From JAHFUI01 sp041485905 (lineage in GTDB: Bacteria; Acidobacteriota; Vicinamibacteria; Vicinamibacterales; CAVVIG01): a stretch of 12,243 bases of DNA. The notes below the pieces were generated by a model that saw only the letters and a program-made list of their open reading frames with translations, searched no databases and had not been told where the DNA came from. Location: contig JBGPKK010000140.1 of assembly GCA_041485905.1 (NCBI GenBank), forward strand, positions 1-12,243, in the 5' to 3' direction. Every line of letters starts with the position of its first letter. Within the stretch, counting starts at the first letter, position 1. Both the position numbers and the translations under genes were made by a program. Shown one piece after another: positions 5,970-12,243 of this stretch.

Positions 5970-7385
5970 ATGTCTGACCTCCACATCGTCGTCCTCGCCG
6001 CCGGCAAAGGGACGCGAATGAAATCGGCGCGGCCGAAGGTGCTGCATCGCGTGGCCGGCATCCCGATGATCGACTACGTCCTTTCGGCCGCCGCGTCGCT
6101 CGGGCCCCGCACGGTGACGATCGTCGTGGGACATCAGGCGGAGGCGCTGCAGTCTGCTCTGCCAGACCAACCAGGTCTCACCTTTGTGGTCCAGGAGCCA
6201 CAACTTGGCACGGCCCACGCCCTGCTCACGACCGCAGGCGTGCTGGAGGGCGACAGCGGCACCGTGGTGCTGCTGTCCGGCGACGTGCCGCTGCTGACGG
6301 CTAACACACTGAAAACGCTGGTGGTCCGCCACACGTCCGCCGCGGCCGCGGCAACGGTCCTCACCGCGTCCGTCGACGAACCGCGCGGGTACGGCCGAAT
6401 CGTACGGAGCGGCGAGCGGATTGCACGTATCGTTGAGGAGGGGGATGCCACGCCGGCCGAGCGAGAGATTCGTGAGATCAATTCCGGGATCTATGCATTC
6501 GCCCTCGACGGGCTCTTCGATGCGCTGCGGCACGTGGCCACGGCGAACGCTCAGCGGGAGTACTACCTGCCGGATCTGGTCGCCATTTACACCGAGCGCG
6601 GGCGCCTCGTCGACACGGTGACGGTCGGAGACGCCGATGAAATTCGCGGCATCAACAGCCGTGTTGAGCTGGAAGAGGTGAGCCGAATCGTGAGATCGCA
6701 CAAGAACGCGGCGTTGATGGCGGCGGGCGTGACCCTCGAGGACACCGCGACGACCTACATCGAACGTGACGTTGCCGTCGGGGCCGACACGATCATCCAT
6801 CCCGGGGTGTCACTCGAAGGCGCGACGACGATTGGCAGCGGCTGTGAGATCCACAGCGGGGCGCGGATCGTCAATTCGCGGATCGGCGACCGCGTGATCA
6901 TCTTCAACCACTCGGTCATCACCGACGCCACCATCGGCAACGACGCGCGGATCGGACCGTTTGCGCACTTGCGTCCGGAGGCCGACATCCGCGACGGCGC
7001 CCGTGTGGGGAATTTCGTCGAGCTCAAAAAGACGGTCCTCGGTCCCGGATCGAAGTCGATGCACCTGGCCTATCTGGGCGATGCGACGATTGGCGCGAAC
7101 GTCAACGTCGGCGCCGGCACCATCACGTGCAATTACGACGGCGAACAGAAGAACCAGACGATTATCGAGGACGGCGCGTTCATCGGCAGCGACTCACAGC
7201 TGGTCGCGCCGGTGACGGTGGGCAAGGGCGCATACGTCGGCAGCGGCACGACGGTCCGTGAGGATGTGCCGCCGGGCGCGTTGGCCGTCAGCGCGGGCCA
7301 GCAACGGAATCTCGAAGGTTGGGTGGAGAAGAAGAAGAAGGCGAAGCCAATTCAGACGGCCAACCTCGAAATCAGTGAAGGTTAA
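5970..7385 (+). CDS. glmU: Bifunctional GlmU: GlcNAc-1-P uridyltransferase / GlcN-1-P acetyltransferase
   Basis: GlmU catalyses the last two steps of UDP-GlcNAc synthesis: acetylation of glucosamine-1-phosphate from acetyl-CoA, then uridylylation with UTP. Counting from ATG 5970 it is 471 residues (E. coli 456); ATG 5967, directly before it, is an equally possible start. The N-terminal pyrophosphorylase domain has LAAGKGTRMKS (9-19), EPQLGTAHA (76-84) and LLSGDVPLL (101-109, with the metal-binding Asp). The C-terminal half is a left-handed beta-helix of hexapeptide repeats. It contains GNFVELKK, then MHLAYLGDATIGANVNVGAG with the conserved His of the acetyltransferase site, then TITCNYDG. A Lys-rich tail (EKKKKAKP) ends the protein. 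It is followed after 122 bp by glmS, the pathway's first enzyme. The Shine-Dalgarno sequence is weak, and a heptad hairpin lies just upstream. Confidence 0.97.
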   Translation: MSDLHIVVLAAGKGTRMKSARPKVLHRVAGIPMIDYVLSAAASLGPRTVTIVVGHQAEALQSALPDQPGLTFVVQEPQLGTAHALLTTAGVLEGDSGTVVLLSGDVPLLTANTLKTLVVRHTSAAAAATVLTASVDEPRGYGRIVRSGERIARIVEEGDATPAEREIREINSGIYAFALDGLFDALRHVATANAQREYYLPDLVAIYTERGRLVDTVTVGDADEIRGINSRVELEEVSRIVRSHKNAALMAAGVTLEDTATTYIERDVAVGADTIIHPGVSLEGATTIGSGCEIHSGARIVNSRIGDRVIIFNHSVITDATIGNDARIGPFAHLRPEADIRDGARVGNFVELKKTVLGPGSKSMHLAYLGDATIGANVNVGAGTITCNYDGEQKNQTIIEDGAFIGSDSQLVAPVTVGKGAYVGSGTTVREDVPPGALAVSAGQQRNLEGWVEKKKKAKPIQTANLEISEG

Positions 7386-7474
7386 GGACACTCGAGCGCG
7401 ACGTCTGAAGAGCGAGAAGGTTACGGACACCCGAGCGCGAGAGTCTACGCTCGAGCGCGAGGTCTTAGAGCGAG
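7377..7474 (+). repeat. Degenerate repeats in the glmU-glmS spacer
   Basis: A 25-bp unit at 7377-7401 recurs at 7416-7440 with 23 of 25 bases identical, the first copy covering the glmU stop codon. The core CGAGCGCGA followed by an xGTCT-like end appears three times, starting near 7392, 7432 and 7451. The third copy is followed, like the first, by an AGAGCGAG tail. The rest of the spacer (7475-7507) is G-rich and contains the glmS ribosome-binding site. I see no clear terminator and no glmS ribozyme core. Confidence 0.6.
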
Positions 7475-7507
7475 CTGGGGGTGGGGCCTCAGCGAGCGGA
7501 GTGATCA

Positions 7508-9352
7508 ATGTGCGGCATCATCGGATACATCGGACCCAGGGAAGTCGTCCCGATTCTCATCGACGGGTTGCGCCGCCTCGAGTACCGCGGCTACGACTCG
7601 GCGGGCGTGGCCGTGGTGCACGACGGCGAAATGGATTTGCGCCGTAGCGCCGGCAAGCTGTCGCTGCTCGAAGAGGTGATCAGGCTCAACCCGATCTCCG
7701 GCGAGTACGGCGTCGGCCACACGCGGTGGGCGACGCACGGCCGCCCAACCGAAGAAAACGCGCATCCTCACCGCGACTGCACGGGCAAGATCGTGGTCGT
7801 CCACAACGGCATCATCGAGAACTATCTCGATCTCAAACAGGAGCTGCAGCAGCAGGGTCACACGTTCGTCACGGAGACCGACACTGAAATCGTCGCGCAC
7901 CTGGTCGAGCGCGAGATGAAGGACGATGGGCTCGAGAACGCCGTGCGCCGGGCGCTCCTGCTGATGCGCGGCCTGTTCGCGCTCGTGCTCATTTCGGCGG
8001 ACGATCCCGCCAAAATCGTCGCCGTCAGGAACGGGCCGCCGATTGTCGTCGGGCTGGGCGACGGCGAATTCTTCGTGGCGTCGGATACTCCCGCGATCCT
8101 CAGCCATACGCGCGACGTCGTGTTCCTCGGGGACGAGGAGATGGCGGTCGTCACCGCCACGGGCGTCATCTTCACCGATTTCTTCGGCCGTCCCGTCTCC
8201 AAAGCCACGCAGCGCGTGCTCTGGGACCCGATCATGGCGGAGAAAGCCGGCTACAAGCATTTCATGCTCAAGGAGATCTTCGAGCAGCCGACCGCGGCAC
8301 GCGAGACGATCCTCGGCCGCGTCTCTCAGGATACCGGGCGCGTTTTCCTGGAGGAGATGGAGATCAGCGAGCAGCAGCTGCGCGAGGTTGAGCGGATCAC
8401 GATCCTGGCATGCGGCACGTCGTGGCACGCGGGACTGGTCGGAAAATACCTCATCGAGGATCTCGCGCACGTCGCGGTGGAAGTCGATTACGGCTCGGAA
8501 TACCGCTACCGCCATCCGATCGTCGCACCCAACACGCTTGTGGTGGTGATCACGCAGTCGGGCGAAACCGCCGACACGCTCGCCGCGCTCCGCGAAGCGA
8601 AGCGCCTGGGCGCCTGCAGCCTCGCCATCTGCAACGTCGTCGGCAGCATGGCGACCCGTGAGACCGACGGCACGATTTACACGCATGCCGGACCGGAAAT
8701 CGGCGTCGCGTCCACCAAAGCGTTCACGTCGCAGCTCGTCGCACTGTACTTGCTGGGCCTGCGTCTGGCCCAGGCGCGTGGCGTGCTGTCACCGGAGGCA
8801 TCGAAGCCCCACGTCGACGCGCTGCTCCAGCTCCCCCAGTTCCTCGAACAGACGTTGAAGCTCGCGCCGGAGATCGAAGACATTGCGGGGCGGTTCCACG
8901 CGAAGACCGACTTCCTGTATCTGGGACGCGGCATCAACTACCCCATCGCGCTCGAGGGTGCGCTCAAGCTCAAGGAGATCTCGTACATTCACGCGGAAGG
9001 CTATCCGGCGGGCGAGATGAAGCACGGTCCGATTGCGCTCATCGACGAGCGGATGCCGGTCGTGATCCTCGCGCCGGAGGACCACGTGTTCGAGAAGATG
9101 ATCGGGAACATGCAGGAAGTGAAGGCCCGCGGCGGTCTGGTCCTCGCGGTGACCACGCGCGGCGACACGAAGCTGGCATCGATTCTCGATCGTTCCCGCG
9201 ATCACATCCTCGAGGTGCCTCGGGCGCCCGAGCTCCTGATGCCGATCGTGATGGTCCTGCCGCTTCAGCTTCTGGCGTACGACATCGCCGTCCGCCGCGG
9301 CTGCGACGTCGATCAGCCGCGCAATCTCGCGAAGTCAGTCACGGTCGAGTAG
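7508..9352 (+). CDS. glmS: Glutamine-fructose-6-phosphate aminotransferase (isomerizing)
   Basis: GlmS converts fructose-6-phosphate and glutamine to glucosamine-6-phosphate and glutamate, the committed step to UDP-GlcNAc. The 614-residue length fits (E. coli 609). The protein begins MCGIIGYIG: Cys2 becomes the N-terminal nucleophile of the class II glutaminase after Met removal. RLEYRGYDSAG (22-32) and HTRWATHGRPTEENAHPH mark the glutaminase pocket. Two SIS sugar-isomerase domains follow, with LACGTSWHAG and TQSGETADTLAAL in the first and LGRGINYPIALEGALKLKE plus EGYPAGEMKHGP in the second. The C-terminus DQPRNLAKSVTVE is the conserved tail that closes the sugar site. GGAG (7498-7501) lies 6 bases before the ATG and fixes the start. 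It follows glmU in a probable envelope-precursor operon; glmM, the intervening step, is not in the window. Everything expected is intact. Confidence 0.98.
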   Translation: MCGIIGYIGPREVVPILIDGLRRLEYRGYDSAGVAVVHDGEMDLRRSAGKLSLLEEVIRLNPISGEYGVGHTRWATHGRPTEENAHPHRDCTGKIVVVHNGIIENYLDLKQELQQQGHTFVTETDTEIVAHLVEREMKDDGLENAVRRALLLMRGLFALVLISADDPAKIVAVRNGPPIVVGLGDGEFFVASDTPAILSHTRDVVFLGDEEMAVVTATGVIFTDFFGRPVSKATQRVLWDPIMAEKAGYKHFMLKEIFEQPTAARETILGRVSQDTGRVFLEEMEISEQQLREVERITILACGTSWHAGLVGKYLIEDLAHVAVEVDYGSEYRYRHPIVAPNTLVVVITQSGETADTLAALREAKRLGACSLAICNVVGSMATRETDGTIYTHAGPEIGVASTKAFTSQLVALYLLGLRLAQARGVLSPEASKPHVDALLQLPQFLEQTLKLAPEIEDIAGRFHAKTDFLYLGRGINYPIALEGALKLKEISYIHAEGYPAGEMKHGPIALIDERMPVVILAPEDHVFEKMIGNMQEVKARGGLVLAVTTRGDTKLASILDRSRDHILEVPRAPELLMPIVMVLPLQLLAYDIAVRRGCDVDQPRNLAKSVTVE

Positions 9353-9433
9353 GGGGCTGGAGGCTTGGGGCTTGGGGCCGGGGTCAGACGATGCTACAGT
9401 CCTTCCAGCCTCTAGTTCCCAGCCTCCAGCCTC
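9353..9433. repeat. Opposed heptanucleotide arrays between glmS and the helicase gene
   Basis: Directly after the glmS stop codon, four 7-bp units run at 9353-9380: GGGGCTG, GAGGCTT, GGGGCTT, GGGGCCG. On the other side of a 20-odd-base core, four units run in the opposite orientation at 9406-9433; read on minus from 9433 they are GAGGCTG, GAGGCTG, GGAACTA, GAGGCTG. The arms can pair imperfectly as a long hairpin. The core and left arm contain the predicted helicase promoter, and the right arm occupies the position of the ribosome-binding site. Confidence 0.75.
9372..9400 (+). promoter_or_regulatory. Promoter of the helicase gene, partly made of repeat units
   Basis: TTGGGG (9372-9377, weak -35) is followed by exactly 17 bp and TACAGT (9395-9400), with TGc directly before the -10. 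Transcription would start near 9407, leaving a leader of about 30 bases that consists almost entirely of the right-hand heptad array. The -35 lies inside the left-hand array. Confidence 0.45.
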
Positions 9434-9436
9434 TAC

Positions 9437-11722
9437 ATGCAGTTCCTGGACACCCTCAATCCCGAACAACGCGAAGCGGTTCTGCACGTCAAGGGGCCGC
9501 TGCTCATCCTCGCTGGCGCCGGATCGGGCAAGACGCGCGTCATCACCAGCCGCATCGCCTATCTGGTCGGCGACGGTCACGCCCAGCCCGAGAACGTCCT
9601 GGCCGTCACGTTCACGAACAAAGCATCCGAGGAGATGCGCGGCCGTGTCGAGGCGCTGCTCGGATCGGACTGCAGCCGGATGTGGGTGTCGACGTTCCAC
9701 TCGCTGTGCGCACGGCTCCTGCGGCGTGAAGCGCCGGCCATCGGCTTGTCGCGCGACTTCGTGATCTACGACTCGTCCGATCAGCTCACCGTGGTCAAGC
9801 AGGCGCTCAAGGATCTGCATATCGACGACAGCTTCGTGCAGCCGCGGGCGGCGCTCTCGCGCATCAGCCACGCCAAGAACCGCATGGAAGGCCCCGCCTC
9901 CTTCGCGTCGGGGGAATTCAATCACCGCGACGAGCAGATCGCGAAGATCTACACCTACTACGTGAACGCCCTCAAGGAGAGCAGCGCGCTCGACTTCGAC
10001 GATCTTCTCCTGAAGACGGTCGATCTGTTCGAGCAGTCCGTGAAAGTCCGCGAGAAGTACGCGGCGCAGTTCCGTTTCGTCATGGTCGACGAGTACCAGG
10101 ACACCAACCGGCCCCAGTATCTGTTGATTCGGCGGCTGGCAGGCACGCACCGCAACCTCTGCGTGGTCGGCGATCCCGATCAGTCGATCTACAAGTGGCG
10201 CGGCGCCGACCTGCGCAACCTCCTCGACTTCGAGCAGGATTTTCCCGAGGCAAAGACCGTCAAGCTCGAACGCAACTACCGATCGACCCAGATCATTCTC
10301 GACGCGGCGTCCGCCGTCATCGGCCAGAACCGCAACCGCAAGGACAAGCACCTCTGGACCGATCGCAAGGGCGGCGAGCGGATCGTCTATTTTCGCGGCA
10401 ACGACGAGCTCGAAGAAGCCGATTTCATCACCCGGACCGCACGCCAGGCGCTGGCCGACGACGTGGAGGCCCTGGTGGCGGTTCTGTACCGCACCAACGC
10501 ACAGTCGCGCACGATAGAAGACGCGCTGATGCGCGAGGGGCTCGCCTACAAAGTTGTCGGTGGCGTTCGATTCTACGAGCGCAAGGAAGTCAAAGACGCG
10601 CTGGCGTATATGCGGCTGGTCATCAACCCGCACGACGATGTCAGCTTGCGGCGGGTGATCAACGTCCCCGCGCGCGGCATCGGCAAAGGCGTGATGGACG
10701 CGATCGACAAAATCTCGCCGGCCTCGGCCGACAATCTGCCCTTGCTCTCCGCCGGGCTGTCTCCCGCACTCTCCGCCAACTCCCTGTGGGCGCGTGTCGT
10801 TCGCGGACTCGAGGAAGGCTCCTTTACGGGACGGGCCGCGGCATCGCTGACAGCCTTTCGCGATCTGATCGTCACCCTGACCGAGATCGCCAGGGCGGAC
10901 TCGGTCTCCATCGCCATCGGCAAGATGCTGGACCGAAGCGGATATGTGCAGGACCTGCGGGAAGAACGAAGCGAAGACGCCGAAGGGCGCATCGAAAATC
11001 TCGCGGAGCTCGTCTCGGCCGCGCGCGAATACGAGAGCCGCGGGCCCGAACCGTCGCTGGGTGGCTTCGTGGACCGCCTGTCGCTGCTCTCAGACGTCGA
11101 CGAGGAGCAGGGCCAGCGCGATGCGCGCGTATGGCTGATGACGCTCCACAGCGCCAAGGGACTCGAATTTCCGGTGGTCATCCTCGCGGGGCTGGAAGAA
11201 GGCCTCTTCCCCCATTCACGCTCGAGCGACGACGAGGAGGAGCTCGAGGAAGAGCGCCGGTTGTGCTACGTCGGCATGACCCGGGCACGCGCGCGGCTTG
11301 TCCTGACCGGGGCCGCCCGGCGGCGAATTTTCGGGGAGTATCAATCGAGCGAGCCGTCCCGCTTCATCGACGAGGTGCCGGCGGAGCTGATCGAGCGGAT
11401 CAAGCCGTCGTTTTCCCCGTCAGCGTATCAAGGCCACTTTCCGCATGACGAATTCAGGACGAACCCGTACGGCCGCGGCGGCCGGGGCCGCGTGCGCGAG
11501 GAACAGGCGCCGTATAAGTACGAAGACGAGGATCAGTCGACGGGGATGGCGCTGCGGCTGGGCATGAAGGTGAGGCATCCGCAGTTCGGCGTGGGCACCG
11601 TGCTCAGCGTCGAGGCGCTGGCCGACGATACGAAACTGATCGTGCGCTTCGCCGACGTCGGTCAAAAGACGCTGCGCGCCAAATACGCGCGGCTCGAACC
11701 GGCGCGAGGATCGCAGGACTAA
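9437..11722 (+). CDS. pcrA: UvrD/PcrA-type ATP-dependent 3'-5' DNA helicase
   Basis: This superfamily 1A helicase unwinds DNA in nucleotide excision and mismatch repair and strips proteins such as RecA or stalled polymerase from DNA. The 761 residues contain all helicase motifs in order: Q-motif region LNPEQREAV (7-15), Walker A AGAGSGKT (26-33), AVTFTNKASEEM (56-67), Walker B VDEYQDTN (217-224), GDPDQSIYKWRGA (245-257), LERNYRST (277-284), LHSAKGLEFP (near 570) and YVGMTRARARL (near 612). A C-terminal Tudor-like module, GMKVRHPQFGVGTV (about 709-722) to the end, is what PcrA and UvrD use to contact RNA polymerase. PcrA and UvrD cannot be told apart here, so the symbol is provisional. ATG 9437 gives the standard N-terminus, with no Shine-Dalgarno sequence. 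The last codons and the TAA stop lie inside a palindromic repeat. Confidence 0.95.
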   Translation: MQFLDTLNPEQREAVLHVKGPLLILAGAGSGKTRVITSRIAYLVGDGHAQPENVLAVTFTNKASEEMRGRVEALLGSDCSRMWVSTFHSLCARLLRREAPAIGLSRDFVIYDSSDQLTVVKQALKDLHIDDSFVQPRAALSRISHAKNRMEGPASFASGEFNHRDEQIAKIYTYYVNALKESSALDFDDLLLKTVDLFEQSVKVREKYAAQFRFVMVDEYQDTNRPQYLLIRRLAGTHRNLCVVGDPDQSIYKWRGADLRNLLDFEQDFPEAKTVKLERNYRSTQIILDAASAVIGQNRNRKDKHLWTDRKGGERIVYFRGNDELEEADFITRTARQALADDVEALVAVLYRTNAQSRTIEDALMREGLAYKVVGGVRFYERKEVKDALAYMRLVINPHDDVSLRRVINVPARGIGKGVMDAIDKISPASADNLPLLSAGLSPALSANSLWARVVRGLEEGSFTGRAAASLTAFRDLIVTLTEIARADSVSIAIGKMLDRSGYVQDLREERSEDAEGRIENLAELVSAAREYESRGPEPSLGGFVDRLSLLSDVDEEQGQRDARVWLMTLHSAKGLEFPVVILAGLEEGLFPHSRSSDDEEELEEERRLCYVGMTRARARLVLTGAARRRIFGEYQSSEPSRFIDEVPAELIERIKPSFSPSAYQGHFPHDEFRTNPYGRGGRGRVREEQAPYKYEDEDQSTGMALRLGMKVRHPQFGVGTVLSVEALADDTKLIVRFADVGQKTLRAKYARLEPARGSQD

Positions 11723-11731
11723 AGTCCTGCG
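11712..11731. terminator. Palindrome carrying the helicase stop codon; possible terminator stem
   Basis: CGCAGGACT (11712-11720) and AGTCCTGCG (11723-11731) are perfect inverted copies separated by AA. The TAA stop of the helicase gene (11720-11722) lies at the centre. The GC-rich stem could slow or stop transcription, but no T-run follows, so an intrinsic terminator is uncertain. It is the first of several related palindromes. Confidence 0.55.
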
Positions 11732-11798
11732 CCACACCCCGAGTCCTGCGCCACAGCCCAAGTCCTGCGCCACAGCCCAAGTCCTGCGCCACAGCCGA
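11723..11798 (+). repeat. Four tandem 19-bp units
   Basis: Units start at 11723, 11742, 11761 and 11780 and fit AGTCCTGCGCCACAGCCCA. Units 2 and 3 are identical; units 1 and 4 differ at the 3' end. There are no spacers between units, so this is a simple tandem array and not a CRISPR. The unit contains CCTGCGCCACA, the reverse complement of the TGTGGCGCAGG found in the copies to the right. Confidence 0.9.
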
Positions 11799-11800
11799 CA

Positions 11801-11821
11801 CGCCACATGGAAAATGTGGCG
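11801..11821. terminator. Central hairpin of the repeat island
   Basis: CGCCACAT (11801-11808) and ATGTGGCG (11814-11821) form a perfect 8-bp stem with loop GGAAA. It marks the point where the repeat units change orientation, between two convergent genes, and could act as part of a bidirectional terminator. No T-run follows in either direction. Confidence 0.5.
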
Positions 11822-11877
11822 CAGGGCTTTAGCCCTGCGGAGTCGCGAGCAATGTGGCGCAGGGCTTCAGCCCTGCG
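11813..11877. repeat. Two direct 27-bp copies, each ending in a perfect palindrome
   Basis: Bases 11813-11839 and 11851-11877 are identical except for one base in the loop. Each contains CGCAGGGCT-nn-AGCCCTGCG (11820-11839 and 11858-11877), a 9-bp perfect stem with a 2-base centre. Their spacing is 38 bp, twice the 19-bp period of the array to the left. The second copy supplies the stop codon of the minus-strand gene at the right edge. Confidence 0.9.
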
Positions 11878-12243
11878 TGTCGCGGGCGGCGATGCCGGTG
11901 ACAATCCAGCGGCCGACAATCTCTCGATCACCCTTCAGAATCGCGCGCTGCAGGATGATGTTCAGCGTTTTCTGCGCGGTCTGACCGTTGGGCAGTCTTA
12001 CCGGCGCCTGAATCGTCACTTCCTTGGCCGTCATCTCGCCGGCGTATTGCTTCACATCCACCGGATGGCTCGGATCGACGACGCTCAGCCGGGCGATTCG
12101 GATCTCCGCTTCGACGGCGTGGAAAGGCGTCTGTTCCTCGGGCGTGACGCGCACGATCGTGAATGTCGTGATCGTGCCCTGCTCCTGCGGTTCGAACGAG
12201 ACGGTCGCAAAGGCCTGCAGCGCGGTCTTGTCGCGCAGCCTCG
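11867..12243 (-). CDS. Hypothetical protein, C-terminal part only
   Basis: The minus-strand frame is open from the right edge to a TGA at 11867-11869, giving 124 visible residues; the start lies outside the window. A GTG at 12154 is in frame, but the open frame upstream of it reads as normal coding sequence (RLRDKTALQAFATVSFEPQE), so it is unlikely to be the true start. The sequence looks rich in beta strands, with alternating hydrophobic residues, and has no Cys, transmembrane segment or catalytic motif that I recognise. I do not recognise the family. The gene converges on the helicase gene across the repeat island. Its last codons and stop (reading DTQG then TGA) come from the rightmost palindrome, mirroring the end of the helicase gene. 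Confidence 0.7.
   Translation of the reverse strand, partial: RLRDKTALQAFATVSFEPQEQGTITTFTIVRVTPEEQTPFHAVEAEIRIARLSVVDPSHPVDVKQYAGEMTAKEVTIQAPVRLPNGQTAQKTLNIILQRAILKGDREIVGRWIVTGIAARDTQG

Noticed and set aside
7386..7507. glmS ribozyme or riboswitch upstream of glmS
   Set aside because: The spacer is short and made of degenerate repeats; I see no conserved ribozyme core, and that ribozyme is mainly known from Firmicutes.
7505..9205. Long open frames antisense to glmS
   Set aside because: GC-rich coding sequence leaves long stop-free frames on the opposite strand. The translations are compositionally biased, have no motifs, and the sense frame is an intact GlmS.
9335..10633. 432-codon open frame antisense to the helicase gene
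   Set aside because: It overlaps a complete UvrD/PcrA frame with all motifs; the antisense product has no recognisable domain and crosses the heptad repeats.
11723..11798. CRISPR array
   Set aside because: The 19-bp units are directly contiguous with no spacers, and no cas gene is present.
11420..11931. Small minus-strand frames reading GCGAGL, WRRT and CAT repeats
   Set aside because: These are translations of the tandem and palindromic repeat island. Such peptides are common false gene calls in repeat-rich intergenic DNA.
12155..12243. GTG 12154 as the true start of the last minus-strand gene
   Set aside because: The same frame stays open to the window edge with normal coding character, so the gene most likely starts outside.

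Overview
This is a GC-rich window (mostly about 65-72% G+C by eye) that looks like a stretch of ordinary chromosome from a free-living Gram-negative-type bacterium. Compact essential genes, a GalU/GlmU/GlmS envelope-sugar set and an intergenic palindrome of the form CGCAGGGCT-nn-AGCCCTGCG together suggest Acidobacteriota, perhaps a Vicinamibacteria-like lineage. That placement rests on my recollection of similar repeats and has not been searched. There are no phage, plasmid, CRISPR, IS or tRNA/rRNA signatures.

Layout, left to right. (1) serS, seryl-tRNA synthetase, on the minus strand, running off the left edge and missing its last few dozen residues. (2) A 68-bp divergent promoter region, then galU (UTP-glucose-1-phosphate uridylyltransferase) on plus. 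(3) A minus-strand pair, DUF885 metallohydrolase followed by an FmdB-type zinc-ribbon protein, converging on galU; the two stop codons overlap within one CTAG. (4) A plus-strand run: rsmI (16S rRNA 2'-O-methyltransferase), a small TPR protein, glmU, glmS, and a UvrD/PcrA-type helicase. (5) A 166-bp palindromic/tandem repeat island, in which both the helicase gene and a converging minus-strand gene of unknown function end. That last gene runs off the right edge.

How the genes relate. GlmS makes glucosamine-6-phosphate from fructose-6-phosphate and glutamine; GlmU makes UDP-GlcNAc from glucosamine-1-phosphate. The connecting enzyme GlmM is not in the window. GalU makes UDP-glucose, so three genes feed nucleotide sugars to peptidoglycan, LPS or exopolysaccharide. 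SerRS and RsmI serve translation, and PcrA/UvrD serves repair and replication.

I found no convincing new multi-gene system. What deserves a second look is non-coding or compositional: an abrupt drop in third-position GC halfway through rsmI (83% to 52% by hand count); a repeat family whose palindrome supplies the stop codons of both flanking genes; heptanucleotide arrays upstream of glmU and the helicase gene, the latter overlapping the predicted promoter; and a recurring TGnTAC extended -10 element, with -10 boxes close enough to the galU and serS start codons to suggest leaderless mRNAs.
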